Positions 1 to 8,524 of a stretch of DNA of 51,066 bases are shown here, piece by piece. Position 1 is the first letter of the stretch; every line of letters starts with the position of its first letter. Location: positions 1-51,066 of the forward strand of contig DXHS01000070.1 of assembly GCA_019113275.1 (NCBI GenBank), read 5' to 3'. The notes below the pieces were generated by a model. The model was not told the origin of the DNA and did not search any database. It worked only from the letters and a program-made list of their open reading frames with translations. The DNA is from Candidatus Protoclostridium stercorigallinarum. Its GTDB lineage: Bacteria > Bacillota > Clostridia > Christensenellales > Pumilibacteraceae. The position numbers and the translations under genes are program-made.

Positions 1-1048
1 GCAGTACACGTTTGCCGTCGTCCGTCTCGTCTTCAAAGACCAGCGTCTCTTTTCTGCCGTCCGCCTCGATGGTCATCACGAGTTCGAGTTCGTCCTCTTC
101 CGATTCGTACTCCACCGTGGTGCGTTCGACGCGCCTGCCGTTTTCGTATACCGAGTAGACGAATTCCTTTTCCGTTTCCGTCTCGCCGTCCTCGGTCTCA
201 GTTTCCAGCTCCTGTTCGACGGCGATATACGAACGTCTGTCCTCGCTCGTATAGGCGACGAAGCTCATTTCGCTGCCCGTTTCGTCCTCTTCGGTCTCCG
301 TTTCGTAACTGCCTTCGACGGGGTAGCGCGCGTCGCCGATAACGAGCACGCCTTCGAGTGAATAATCCTCTTCGACCTCGTCGTCATCCGTCTCGCTGCT
401 CACGAGCGTTTTATCGTAATACATGGTGTACGTCACGGTGCCGCCGAGGAGATCGGTATAAGAGACGATCATCGAGTGTTCGTAGCCCTCTTCTCCCGCG
501 CCCGTTTTGCCCGTTATGCTGCCTTCGCCGAGCAGACTTTCGACGAGCGACATATATCTGTTCACTGTCGCGGTCACGTTTTCGATATCGCCGAACGAGC
601 CTTCGCCGGGGCGATAGCCGTCATCATCGTCGTCATCGTCATCGCGGTCTCGTGCGGCGCTGGTCGCGACGCGACCGGATACTTCCGTATTGTCCGCCGC
701 GGAAAGTATCGTGCCTATGGAAGCCGCGCCGTAAGCGTAGAAGGAATCGGCGCTCGTGATGTCTCCGAACTTATTGTAGCCCGGTCCGGGAGGCAGGGGA
801 GCGCCGGTGCGGCTGAGCGCCACGGGAAGTATCACGGAGAGCGCGATTATCACGGCGAGCACGGCTGCCGCCGCGGCTATGAGCGCGTTGCGTTTGCCGC
901 GGGAAACGCTCTTTTCGCCCCCGTGAGCGTAGGCGAGAGAGGGAGCCGTTTCGTCTATGCCCAGCTCGCGTTTTATGCGCTCCCTCACGTCGTCGCCCGG
1001 AAGGACCTTATCTTTGTTTTCGCTAAGTAATTTCTTTACGCTTTTCAT
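1..1048 (-). CDS. Anti-sigma-factor-like single-pass membrane protein (3' end beyond window)
   Basis: The ORF track misses this gene because it runs off the window edge. Read on the minus strand from the ATG at 1048, it is open for 349 codons without a stop. The product has a charged cytoplasmic N-terminus of about 53 residues, one membrane helix (about residues 55-78, rich in Ala/Ile/Val/Leu) and a long acidic outer domain with a run of Asp. Its ATG overlaps the TGA of the sigma gene as ATGA, so the two are translationally coupled; this is the usual place for a cognate anti-sigma factor. No HxxxCxxC zinc motif is seen. The ectodomain is clearly paralogous to the lipoprotein at 1844-2812: both carry 'FGD(I/L)T(S/T)A(D/E)S' and 'EGVLVIGD'-type stretches in the same order. 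Function is inferred from position and topology. Confidence 0.75.
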   Translation of the reverse strand, partial: MKSVKKLLSENKDKVLPGDDVRERIKRELGIDETAPSLAYAHGGEKSVSRGKRNALIAAAAAVLAVIIALSVILPVALSRTGAPLPPGPGYNKFGDITSADSFYAYGAASIGTILSAADNTEVSGRVATSAARDRDDDDDDDDGYRPGEGSFGDIENVTATVNRYMSLVESLLGEGSITGKTGAGEEGYEHSMIVSYTDLLGGTVTYTMYYDKTLVSSETDDDEVEEDYSLEGVLVIGDARYPVEGSYETETEEDETGSEMSFVAYTSEDRRSYIAVEQELETETEDGETETEKEFVYSVYENGRRVERTTVEYESEEDELELVMTIEADGRKETLVFEDETDDGKRVL

Positions 1049-1569
1049 CTCAGCCCCTCCTTTTCGAGCTTTGCCCGAAGTTTTTTCAACGCTTCGTTGT
1101 TCTTCCATGTGACCGTGCCTATCGGCATGCCGAGCATCTCCGCGACTTCCCGCCGCTTGTATCCGGCAACGTGGCACAGCATGATTATCTCGTATTCGTC
1201 TTCCGCGAGCACATCTGCGGCGATATCGAAGATGAACGGCAGTTCGGTCTCTTTTACGCCGTACTTGTATGCGTCCTTTTCGAAGTCCGTCGCCACTTCC
1301 TTGGAGTATCTCCTTATGTGGGTGAGCGCGAGAGATCTGCCTATCGAGCGCAGCCAGGCGGTGAAGTTGGTGCCCGCTCTGTATTGCGCGATCGCGGACA
1401 ACGCTTTGACGTAAGTTTCCTGCATCACGTCTTCGGCGTGCATCTTGTCGTGCAGTATGTACAGCGCGGTGAAGTATACAGACCTGTTCGTGCGCTCGTA
1501 TATGTAGTCGAAGGCGCGCATATCGCCGCGTTTAAGCATCTCGACGTGTTTTTCAAGTTTGTCGCTCAT
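1045..1569 (-). CDS. ECF-family RNA polymerase sigma factor
   Basis: A 174-residue sigma-70 family protein of the extracytoplasmic function type. Region 2 is visible as 'LHDKMHAEDVMQETYVKAL' and region 4 as the C-terminal helix-turn-helix 'EVAEMLGMPIGTVTWKNNEA'. The track ORF starts at 1815, but the first 82 residues do not fit the family, and a consensus promoter lies inside that extension at 1654-1683. The start at 1569 (MSDKLEK) gives the usual ECF length. The gene ends in an ATGA overlap with the anti-sigma-like gene. It probably directs RNA polymerase to envelope-stress or autoregulated promoters; the target promoter cannot be seen here. Confidence 0.9.
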   Translation of the reverse strand: MSDKLEKHVEMLKRGDMRAFDYIYERTNRSVYFTALYILHDKMHAEDVMQETYVKALSAIAQYRAGTNFTAWLRSIGRSLALTHIRRYSKEVATDFEKDAYKYGVKETELPFIFDIAADVLAEDEYEIIMLCHVAGYKRREVAEMLGMPIGTVTWKNNEALKKLRAKLEKEGLR

Positions 1570-1653
1570 GGTCCATCCGTAATAATAACGATCCGAACGA
1601 GGCGGATTGTTGGTATTTTCGCGAAAAAACGCAAAAAAATATTTATTAAGATT

Positions 1654-1683
1654 ATAATACCACGTCATATCCGCTTTCGTCAA
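1654..1683 (-). promoter_or_regulatory. Vegetative-type promoter of the sigma/anti-sigma operon
   Basis: On the minus strand TTGACG (1683-1678) is followed after 18 nt by TATTAT (1659-1654), which sits about 85 nt before the sigma start codon. This is a SigA-type promoter read by eye. An ECF-type autoregulatory promoter was not recognised. Confidence 0.55.
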
Positions 1684-1843
1684 CGGCAAAAAGCGCATAT
1701 ACGGAAAGGCGCGAAAAATTTTTTCGGAAATTTTTCTTTTTCTCCAACAAAACTCGGGGCGGGGATCGTTATGTATGTGTCGGAGGGAAGTTCCGGAAGC
1801 CTTTCGGCGAAACATTTACCCGAAATACAGGAGGAAAACAAAA

Positions 1844-2812
1844 ATGAAAACATCGGCTAAAGTAAGAAATATCATACTCATCATCGCGATGGCGGCGGCG
1901 GTCTCTCTGCCTCTCGGACTGACGGCTTGCGGAACTTCTTTCAACGACCGCTCTTCCGACGGGCTCTTCGGCGATCTGACCACGGCGGAGAGCGTATACG
2001 GATTCAGCGCGGCTTCGGCAGGAATGATAATATCCGCGATGAACGGTGAGGAAGCGGGCGGCATGCTGCTCGCGTCCGCGGCGACCGAAGGCGCCGCCGA
2101 CGATACGGCGGGCGGCGCGACGGGCGGCACCGAAGAAGGCAGCGGCGATGTTACGGCAGACCCCGAACTTACCGAGCTTGACGGATATATGGAGCTCGTC
2201 GGTACGTTGCTCTCCGACGGCGGCTTCAGGTGCGTGACGGAAGAGTCCGACCGCGCCGAGTACACCGAAAAGACGACGGTGAGCTATACCGACATAAACG
2301 GCGAGCGTTCCGAGTACGTGATGTACTACAACGAACTCCTTATTCCCGATGACGACGATGACGACGATCTGGACGAGATCGAAGAGGAGTACGCGATAGA
2401 CGGCGTGATGGTCATAGGCGGTACCGATTATCCCATCCGCGGCGAACGCAGCTTCGAGCAGGAAGGCTTTGAAACGGAAGCGGAGACCGAATTCCGCGTA
2501 ACGCTCGGCGAAGACAGGTACCTTTACGTCGAACAGGGCTACGAGGACGAGGGCGACGAATACGAGCAGGAATACAGCTATTCGCTTCGCGAAGGTCGCA
2601 GAACGATAGAGCGCAGCACCTTCTCTTACGAGGAAGAGGACGGCGAGACCGAGCTCAAAATGATCACGGAAAACGCCTCCGGCAGACAGATTTTCCTCTT
2701 CGACCGCGAACGTCACCGCGGCGAGGAAGTGATCAGGCTCCGCGTAGGCGAAGGGCGCGACATCCGCACCTACTATCTGCGTTCCGGTCCAGACGGCTGG
2801 GAACGTATATGA
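1844..2812 (+). CDS. Lipoprotein paralogous to the anti-sigma ectodomain
   Basis: A 322-residue protein with a lipoprotein signal (hydrophobic segment, lipobox ending LTAC, Cys about 29), so probably anchored to the outer face of the membrane. The start at 1844 is set by AGGAGG at 1829-1834; the track start at 1775 is an extension. After the Cys comes an Ala/Gly/Asp-rich linker, then an acidic domain with 'DDDDDDD' that matches the ectodomain of the anti-sigma-like protein (1-1048) nearly end to end. It is transcribed away from the sigma operon. Inference: it binds the same ligand or partner as the anti-sigma ectodomain and may act as its sensor, decoy or target. No named family was recognised. 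Confidence 0.8.
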   Translation: MKTSAKVRNIILIIAMAAAVSLPLGLTACGTSFNDRSSDGLFGDLTTAESVYGFSAASAGMIISAMNGEEAGGMLLASAATEGAADDTAGGATGGTEEGSGDVTADPELTELDGYMELVGTLLSDGGFRCVTEESDRAEYTEKTTVSYTDINGERSEYVMYYNELLIPDDDDDDDLDEIEEEYAIDGVMVIGGTDYPIRGERSFEQEGFETEAETEFRVTLGEDRYLYVEQGYEDEGDEYEQEYSYSLREGRRTIERSTFSYEEEDGETELKMITENASGRQIFLFDRERHRGEEVIRLRVGEGRDIRTYYLRSGPDGWERI

Positions 2813-2831
2813 CGAACGACAGGCTACGGCT

Positions 2832-2863
2832 TCGGAGGGGACTCGTTTCGGGGTCCCCTCCGA
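2832..2863. terminator. GC-rich hairpin after the lipoprotein gene
   Basis: An 11-bp perfect stem (TCGGAGGGGAC / GTCCCCTCCGA) with a 10-nt loop, just after the stop codon. No T tract follows, so on its own it is a poor intrinsic terminator. Confidence 0.4.
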
Positions 2864-2910
2864 TCGCGGACGGACCTGTGAACGCGCTGTTTTTCCGATG
2901 TCCGCAGCTT

Positions 2911-2939
2911 AAAAAGGGAAGCATGTCGCTTCCCTTTTT
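2911..2939. terminator. Bidirectional terminator between convergent genes
   Basis: AAAAAGGGAAGC / GCTTCCCTTTTT forms a 12-bp stem with a 5-nt loop and T runs on both strands. It lies between the lipoprotein gene (+) and the glycosyltransferase gene (-), which converge. Confidence 0.85.
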
Positions 2940-2956
2940 GCGTGCGGCGCATGCCG

Positions 2957-4339
2957 CTAAGGTATTCGGTCTTCCGTCGTTTCCGTCGTTGCGGCGGGCT
3001 CGTCCTTGTTGTAACGGTGGGGGATGGGTTTCCATTCGATCTTCTTTACGAACAGCACCAGCACGTCTATGACCACCGCGAGGATGAGGAAGAACGGCCA
3101 GGTGAGGAAGGCGAGCAGCAGCGTGAAGAAACGCACTTTTCCTATGCGTTTATGCTCGAGCGCGAAGAGCAGTACCGCCGAAAGTACGGTCACGACATAA
3201 CTTGCGCCTACGCATATCCCCGTGACTATGCCCCACATCCGCCATACGCTCGCCGCGTCGTACCCGAACGCGGGACTTAGCGCGATGAGGATCACCTGCA
3301 CCAGCCACAGTACGACGCTTATAACGCCGAGCGGCATGACTTCGAGCGCCATATTGTACGACGACATGAACCATCCGCGTTCGCGTTTGCGCTTTTTCTT
3401 TGCCTTACCTTGTTCGTGTGGGGGGTAATCGGTTTGTTCTTCGAGCAGCGGCGCGCGTTTGAATATGCTCACGAACAGCTTTTTGAAGCGGGTGAAGAAC
3501 ACATCCATGTGCCCTTTGCCCCAGCGCATGCGCTGCCGCCACATTATTTTGAAAGTCGTGGGCTGTTCGTCGTAGAACATCGCTTCGTCGCAATAGACTA
3601 TCTTATGGCGCTGCGTTATCTGATCGGCGGAGAATTCCCAGTCCTCGGTGAGCGTGACGTAATCCCATACGCCGTCCTTTACCGTGGAAGAGGGCATGAG
3701 ATATCCCGTGCCCGACACTCTCGTGGAGCAGCCGCATACCGTTCTCCCGCGCGATTCGAGACGGCAGGCCGCGACGAAGAAAAACCCGTACAGGCAGGAC
3801 ATCGCGTTCTCGCCGAAGTTCTTGGAATTGCGATAAGAGGTGATCACGCACTTTTTTCCGCAGGCGACGAACGCGTCGTTCATCTTTTCGAGGTAGTTTT
3901 CCGTGACAACGTTGTCCGCGTTCAATATGAGGAATCCGTCGTAATTTTCCGTACCGTAGTCGCATTCGATCATCCTGAAAAGATGTCTGTACGCGTAGCC
4001 TACGGTGCGTTCTTCGGGATTATCGTATTCGTATACGATCGCGCCCGCGTTGCGCGATACTTCGGCGGTCGCGTCCGTACAGTTGTGCGCGACGACGAAT
4101 ATGTCCGCGAGCTCCTGCGGGTAATCGCATTTACGGACGCTTTCTATGAGCTTGCCGATGACTTTTTCCTCGTTTCTCGCGGATATTATGATTCCGTATT
4201 TAAGTTTTACATCCGCCTTCGGGAATATCTTTCTTGCGAATATGCCGATAACGGCGTATACCAAAAAATGCAGCATCATGAGCCCGAGCAGGGCTCCTAC
4301 TGCCGCACTTGTGATAATGACTATCTCTAGATACCCCAT
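2957..4339 (-). CDS. Membrane-bound processive glycosyltransferase, family GT2
   Basis: A 460-residue GT-A fold glycosyltransferase that probably extends or builds a surface polysaccharide. An N-terminal membrane helix (about 5-34) precedes the catalytic domain. That domain shows ISARNEE (about 52-58), the metal-binding DxD variant NADN (140-143), the TEDWE catalytic Asp motif (231-235) and the QRMRW acceptor motif (269-273) of processive enzymes such as IcaA/BcsA/HAS. At least three C-terminal helices follow a highly basic cytoplasmic stretch (KAKKKRKRERG). The start at 4339 has GGAGAGG just upstream. The gene is monocistronic with its own promoter. The polymer is not identifiable from sequence. 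Confidence 0.88.
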   Translation of the reverse strand: MGYLEIVIITSAAVGALLGLMMLHFLVYAVIGIFARKIFPKADVKLKYGIIISARNEEKVIGKLIESVRKCDYPQELADIFVVAHNCTDATAEVSRNAGAIVYEYDNPEERTVGYAYRHLFRMIECDYGTENYDGFLILNADNVVTENYLEKMNDAFVACGKKCVITSYRNSKNFGENAMSCLYGFFFVAACRLESRGRTVCGCSTRVSGTGYLMPSSTVKDGVWDYVTLTEDWEFSADQITQRHKIVYCDEAMFYDEQPTTFKIMWRQRMRWGKGHMDVFFTRFKKLFVSIFKRAPLLEEQTDYPPHEQGKAKKKRKRERGWFMSSYNMALEVMPLGVISVVLWLVQVILIALSPAFGYDAASVWRMWGIVTGICVGASYVVTVLSAVLLFALEHKRIGKVRFFTLLLAFLTWPFFLILAVVIDVLVLFVKKIEWKPIPHRYNKDEPAATTETTEDRIP

Positions 4340-4427
4340 TTTTCCTCTCCGTTAAGCGAATTCCCCTGCAACATTCGCGCGGAAGACGAGAAAAACTTTT
4401 TCCGCCGCATGACCATCCGTTAAAAAT

Positions 4428-4457
4428 AATATATATCATTTTAGTATATTTTGTCAA
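4428..4457 (-). promoter_or_regulatory. Promoter of the GT2 glycosyltransferase
   Basis: On the minus strand a perfect TTGACA (4457-4452) is followed after 18 nt by TATATT (4433-4428), about 90 nt before the start codon. Confidence 0.7.
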
Positions 4458-4532
4458 GCGATTACGATAAATGCGCGCAGTGTGACGGAAAAATACACAT
4501 GCGCGCACATACTCTTTACGATATGATATCGG

Positions 4533-5681
4533 TCACCGCATACGTGAGCTCCCCGCGAGCACATACGCTTCCGCCGCGATGGCTTTGCCTTCGCCCGTGA
4601 CCCCCATGCCCTCGGTGGTCGTGGCTCCGATATTGACTGAACTTACCGGGACGTTCGCCGCGCGGGCGATGGTCTCGCGCATGCGCGGGATGAACTTTGC
4701 GAGCTTGGGCTTTTCCGCCACGATCACGGCGGAGATGTAGTGCGCGGCGAGCCGCCTTTCTTTGAGCAGTTTTGCGACGTGCGAGAGCATGAGTATGCTC
4801 GAACAGCCTTTGTATTCGGGGTCATTGTCCGGGAATATGTTGCCGATGTCGGGCAGTCCCGCAGCCGAGAGCATCGCGTCCATGACCGCGTGCGTGAGAA
4901 CGTCCGCGTCGCTGTGCCCGAGAAGCCCTTTTTCGTAGGGGATATATACGCCGCCGAGTATGAGGTCGCGGTCCTCGACCAGGCGGTGCACGTCGTAACC
5001 CACGCCGGTGCGCAGCCCGTCCGCGCCGAGTATGAGGTCGGCGGAGGTGGTTATCTTTTTGTTCGCGTAGTCGCCGACGGTGATCCTCGGCGTATATCCG
5101 GCGAGCGCGTATACTTCCGCGTCGTCGCCGTAGTCGCCGCTCACTCTCGCGTATGCGTCCGTTATCTCTTTGAAGCGGAACGCCTGCGGTGTCTGCGCGT
5201 TGTACAGGTCGCTCTTGCGCGGGGAGGAGAGTATCTTGCCGCCCGCTACGACTTTTATCGCGTCCGTCGTCGGTACCGCGGCTATGCCGCTGCCGTTTTC
5301 CGCCGCGTTTTCCGCCGCGCCGCGTATCACTTCCTCCGTTACGAAGGGGCGCGCTCCGTCGTGGATGAGCACTATCTCGGTATCGTCGTCGAGGCAGGCG
5401 AGAGCTCGCCGCACGCTTTCCGTTCGCGTGCCGCCGCCGTAGCAAAGCTCCGCGCCCGCGTCCTCTGCATATACGCCGAGCGCGTATTCGTCGGCAGGCG
5501 ATATGACGCAAAGCACCTTATCCGCGCCCGCGTCCGTAAAAGCCTTTATCGAATGCACCGCCATAGGCTCGCCGTCTATCATGTACAGCGCCTTGTTGTA
5601 GCCCAGCCCCGTGCGTTCGCCCTTGCCCGCGCACAGCACGATCGCCGCCGTGCGCCTGTCCGTTCCGTCCCGGTATCTCAT
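4533..5681 (-). CDS. ispDF: Bifunctional IspD-IspF enzyme of the MEP isoprenoid pathway
   Basis: A 382-residue fusion catalysing two steps of the MEP pathway to isopentenyl diphosphate. Residues about 12-222 are IspD (2-C-methyl-D-erythritol 4-phosphate cytidylyltransferase), with the glycine-rich CTP loop CAGKGERTG and a downstream Lys. Residues about 224-382 are IspF (MECDP synthase), with the metal ligands of GYDVH (Asp230, His232), HSDAD and the TTTEGMG motif near the end. Fused IspDF is known from several bacterial groups; the intermediate enzyme IspE is separate. The start lies 3 nt after the rqcP stop, so the two genes are co-transcribed. Confidence 0.95.
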   Translation of the reverse strand: MRYRDGTDRRTAAIVLCAGKGERTGLGYNKALYMIDGEPMAVHSIKAFTDAGADKVLCVISPADEYALGVYAEDAGAELCYGGGTRTESVRRALACLDDDTEIVLIHDGARPFVTEEVIRGAAENAAENGSGIAAVPTTDAIKVVAGGKILSSPRKSDLYNAQTPQAFRFKEITDAYARVSGDYGDDAEVYALAGYTPRITVGDYANKKITTSADLILGADGLRTGVGYDVHRLVEDRDLILGGVYIPYEKGLLGHSDADVLTHAVMDAMLSAAGLPDIGNIFPDNDPEYKGCSSILMLSHVAKLLKERRLAAHYISAVIVAEKPKLAKFIPRMRETIARAANVPVSSVNIGATTTEGMGVTGEGKAIAAEAYVLAGSSRMR

Positions 5682-5684
5682 GCT

Positions 5685-5924
5685 TCACACCAACTCATAC
5701 AGCGTTTCCGCGTCCTTTGCGCTCACTTTTTCGTTCGTGGAGAGCACGCGGAACTTAACCTCGCCGCCCGCGAATCCCACGGCGACGATATCCCCGACCT
5801 TGACCTGATAGGCGGGTTTGACGGACTTGCCGTTTACGGACACTTTGCCGCCCGAGCATGCGTCGCTTGCCACCGCTCTGCGCTTGAGTATCCTGCTCAC
5901 TTTAAGGAATTTATCTATTCTCAT
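5685..5924 (-). CDS. rqcP: RqcP, S4-domain ribosome-associated quality-control protein
   Basis: A 79-residue S4 RNA-binding protein. It begins MRIDKFLKVSRILKRR, which closely matches the start of Bacillus YabO/RqcP. RqcP works with RqcH to add C-terminal alanine tails to nascent chains on stalled 50S subunits. The track ORF starts at 5960, but the family begins at MRIDKFL, so 5924 is used. The gene is immediately upstream of ispDF and probably in one transcript with it. Confidence 0.88.
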   Translation of the reverse strand: MRIDKFLKVSRILKRRAVASDACSGGKVSVNGKSVKPAYQVKVGDIVAVGFAGGEVKFRVLSTNEKVSAKDAETLYELV

Positions 5925-6026
5925 ATATCCGATTATACCACGCCCGACGCGTTTTGGCAAGGATATTCTCTTTACCGAATGCAGAGCGGTGTGTCATATG
6001 ATCCGCAATGATATCGTATAGTACTG

Positions 6027-6106
6027 CAAAAACTATATGATTTTCATAAGTTTTTGGATTTTGTTCCAAAAACTATTGATTTTCAAGAAGTTTTTGGATA
6101 TAATAT
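6027..6106 (+). repeat. Two tandem 40-bp repeats carrying inverted AGTTTTTGGA motifs
   Basis: The segment 6027-6066 is repeated with small changes at 6067-6106; both copies begin CAAAAACTAT and contain AGTTTTTGGA. Perfect decamers occur at 6049-6058 and 6089-6098, and their reverse complement TCCAAAAACT lies between them at 6065-6074. The second copy contains the -35 and -10 boxes of the downstream gene, so the repeats are likely operator sites. Confidence 0.75.
6076..6104 (+). promoter_or_regulatory. Promoter of the DUF4143 ATPase gene
   Basis: TTGATT (6076-6081), a 17-nt spacer and TATAAT (6099-6104), 20 nt before the start codon. The boxes are embedded in the second 40-bp repeat. Confidence 0.75.
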
Positions 6107-6123
6107 ATTCGGAGGTCAGGTAT

Positions 6124-7323
6124 ATGCTGATAGAAAGAAAAGAATATCTCGATAAATTGCTCGGGTGGAAAGATAAGCGGATCATCAAGGTCATTACCGG
6201 AGTAAGGCGCTGCGGTAAGTCCACGCTCATGGATATGTTCCGCAATCGGCTCATGTCGGACGGTGTGGAAGCTTCGCGTATCGTTTTTATCAATTTCGAA
6301 GATTACGACCTTTATTATCTGCGTGATCCCGCAGAATTGTATAATTACATCAAAAGCAGGCTCGTACCGGATAAAATGAATTATATTTTTCTCGACGAAG
6401 TTCAGCATGTTATCGATTTCGCACGCATAGCAGACAGTCTTTATATAAAAAAGAATGTGGATCTGTATCTTACGGGATCTAATGCGTATATGCTTTCGGG
6501 CGAGATAGCGACGCTTCTTTCCGGCAGGTATGTGGTAATATCCATGCTGCCGCTTTCTTTCCGTGAGTACGCGGAGAGTACGGGAAGTACGAGTGAGCTC
6601 GGCAGAAAGTACGCCGACTATCTCGTAAACAGCTCCTTTCCGTATACTTTGGAATTGCGCGACAACGCCGGGGAAATAAGAACGTACCTTGACGCGATAT
6701 ATAATACCGTAGTGGTAAAAGATATTACGGTGCGCAAAAAAATACGCGATACTTTTATGCTTGAAAGCATAACGCGTTTTTTGTTCGACAACATAGGCAA
6801 TCCGCTTTCGAGTAAACGTATATCGGATACGATGACTTCCGACGGGAGAAAAATAGACGTCAGGACCGTAGAGAAAATGATCGAAGGATTGACCGACAGC
6901 TATATATTATACCGCGCGAACAGATACAATATCAAGGGAAAACAATATCTGAAAACAATGGAGAAATATTATGCGGTGGATATAGGACTGCGCTATGCTC
7001 TGCTCGGAGCCCGCAATGCGGACGTAGGACATATTCTCGAAAACGTAGTATATCTGGAACTTTTACGACGAGGGAATGCCGTGTATGTGGGAAAAGTCGA
7101 CGAAAAAGAAGTGGATTTCGTTACTATGAGCGATAAAGGCACCGCGTATTATCAAGTGGCGGCGACCGTGCGTGACGATACGGTGCTGCAACGTGAGCTT
7201 GCTCCGCTACGGGCGATCAGGGATAATTATCCGAAAACGCTCCTGACGCTGGACGAAGACCCCGTTTCCGACCGCGACGGGATACTCTGCAAAAACGCGT
7301 TGGATTGGCTCATCGGGAGATAA
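6124..7323 (+). CDS. AAA-family ATPase with C-terminal DUF4143 (PD-(D/E)xK-like) domain
   Basis: A 399-residue protein of the widespread AAA_14/DUF4143 ATPase family. Walker A is GVRRCGKST (about 26-34) and Walker B is YIFLDEVQ (about 87-94). The C-terminal third has the nuclease-like signature EVDFV. Family members are common, often multicopy, mobile between strains, and without a settled role. The start at 6124 is fixed by GGAGG at 6111-6115; the track start at 6037 lies within the promoter repeats. Base composition is more AT-rich than the neighbours and the gene stands alone, which fits acquisition by transfer. Confidence 0.9.
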   Translation: MLIERKEYLDKLLGWKDKRIIKVITGVRRCGKSTLMDMFRNRLMSDGVEASRIVFINFEDYDLYYLRDPAELYNYIKSRLVPDKMNYIFLDEVQHVIDFARIADSLYIKKNVDLYLTGSNAYMLSGEIATLLSGRYVVISMLPLSFREYAESTGSTSELGRKYADYLVNSSFPYTLELRDNAGEIRTYLDAIYNTVVVKDITVRKKIRDTFMLESITRFLFDNIGNPLSSKRISDTMTSDGRKIDVRTVEKMIEGLTDSYILYRANRYNIKGKQYLKTMEKYYAVDIGLRYALLGARNADVGHILENVVYLELLRRGNAVYVGKVDEKEVDFVTMSDKGTAYYQVAATVRDDTVLQRELAPLRAIRDNYPKTLLTLDEDPVSDRDGILCKNALDWLIGR

Positions 7324-7393
7324 ACGGCGAAAAACGCTCACGAAGCGATATCTCCGCGTATCGCTCTGTCGCAAATCGGGCATACTATTGCTT

Positions 7394-8524
7394 ATGAACA
7401 TCACGGTGATATGCGACGTGCTCGGGATAAAGGATAACGGGACGAGCGTGGCGGCGGACGGGCTCATAACTTCCATGCGCTCGCGCGGACATGACGTGCG
7501 CGTCGTGTGCTGCGACGGGAAGAGGAAGGGCGAGCGCGGGTATTATGTGCTCCCCGAGCGGTCGTTCCCGTTCGTCGGCGGGATAGTGCGGCGGGCGGGA
7601 GTGGCTCTCGCGTCGCCCGTAGAGGACATCGTATTCGCCGCGGTAGAGGGCGCGGACGTCGTGCACTGCATGCTGCCGTTCAAAACGGCGGCGCTTGCCG
7701 CGGATCTCGCGGGCGAGCTGGGCATACCCGTCACCGCGGGGTTCCATTGCACGCCCGAAACGGTTTCGGCATATCTGCGTCTCGAAAAGAGCGCGCTGCT
7801 GTCGCGCATGCTGTATCACCGTTACCGCCGCAGACTGTATGCCAAAGTGTGCTGCGTGCATTACCCGACGGAGTTCATCCGCCGCGAGTACGAACGCGTT
7901 GCCGGGCATACCGAAGGACGGGTGATAAGCAACGGCGTGAGTCCCGATCTTATCGGACGTATCGCAAAAACGCGACCGTCGGACGGGCGTTTCGTCGTGC
8001 TCTCCACGGGCAGATACTCACGGGAAAAGCGTCAGGACGTGCTGATACGCGCGGTAGGCATGAGCGCTCTGCGCGAGCGTATCGTCCTCGTTCTCGCGGG
8101 CGGCGGTCCGCAGGAAGAGAGATACCGCAGGCTTGCCGCGCGCTGCGGAGCGGACGTGCGCTTCGGCTACGTCCCGCCCGAAGAAATGCCCGCGCTCGTG
8201 CGGTCCGCCGATCTGTATGTGCATCCGGCGTATGTCGAGTCGGAGGGCATTGCCTGCCTGGAAGCCATAGGTTGCGGGATACCGATAGTGGTGTCCGATT
8301 CGCCGCGGAGCGCCGCACGCCTGTATGCCCGTGACGAGCGTTCTCTGTTTTCGGCGGATAGCCCCGCGAGCCTCGCTTCGCGTATCGATTATTGGCTGAC
8401 GCATGACGGCGAGCGGGCGAAGGCGGGGGAGTATTATGCTTCGTGCGGGCTGGCGCGCAGCCGCGATGACTGCATGGCGGACATGGAGCGTATGTTCGCG
8501 GACGTTGCCGGGGGAAAAGCATGA
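7394..8524 (+). CDS. Glycosyltransferase family 4 (GT-B fold)
   Basis: About 376 residues. The N-terminal Rossmann domain begins NITVICDVLG and has the loop NGTSVAADGLI typical of GT4 enzymes. The C-terminal donor domain has STGRYSREKRQD and the EX7E-like segment around 'ESEGIACLEAIGCGIP'. It probably transfers a sugar from a nucleotide donor to a lipid or diacylglycerol acceptor. Its stop overlaps the start of an acyltransferase gene (ATGA), so a shared glycolipid pathway is a fair inference. The track start (TTG at 7388) and the ATG at 7394 are close; neither has a clear ribosome binding site. Confidence 0.85.
   Translation: MNITVICDVLGIKDNGTSVAADGLITSMRSRGHDVRVVCCDGKRKGERGYYVLPERSFPFVGGIVRRAGVALASPVEDIVFAAVEGADVVHCMLPFKTAALAADLAGELGIPVTAGFHCTPETVSAYLRLEKSALLSRMLYHRYRRRLYAKVCCVHYPTEFIRREYERVAGHTEGRVISNGVSPDLIGRIAKTRPSDGRFVVLSTGRYSREKRQDVLIRAVGMSALRERIVLVLAGGGPQEERYRRLAARCGADVRFGYVPPEEMPALVRSADLYVHPAYVESEGIACLEAIGCGIPIVVSDSPRSAARLYARDERSLFSADSPASLASRIDYWLTHDGERAKAGEYYASCGLARSRDDCMADMERMFADVAGGKA

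Noticed and set aside
2733-3035. 100-residue minus ORF overlapping the terminator
   Set aside because: It crosses the bidirectional terminator and two real gene ends, with no ribosome binding site.
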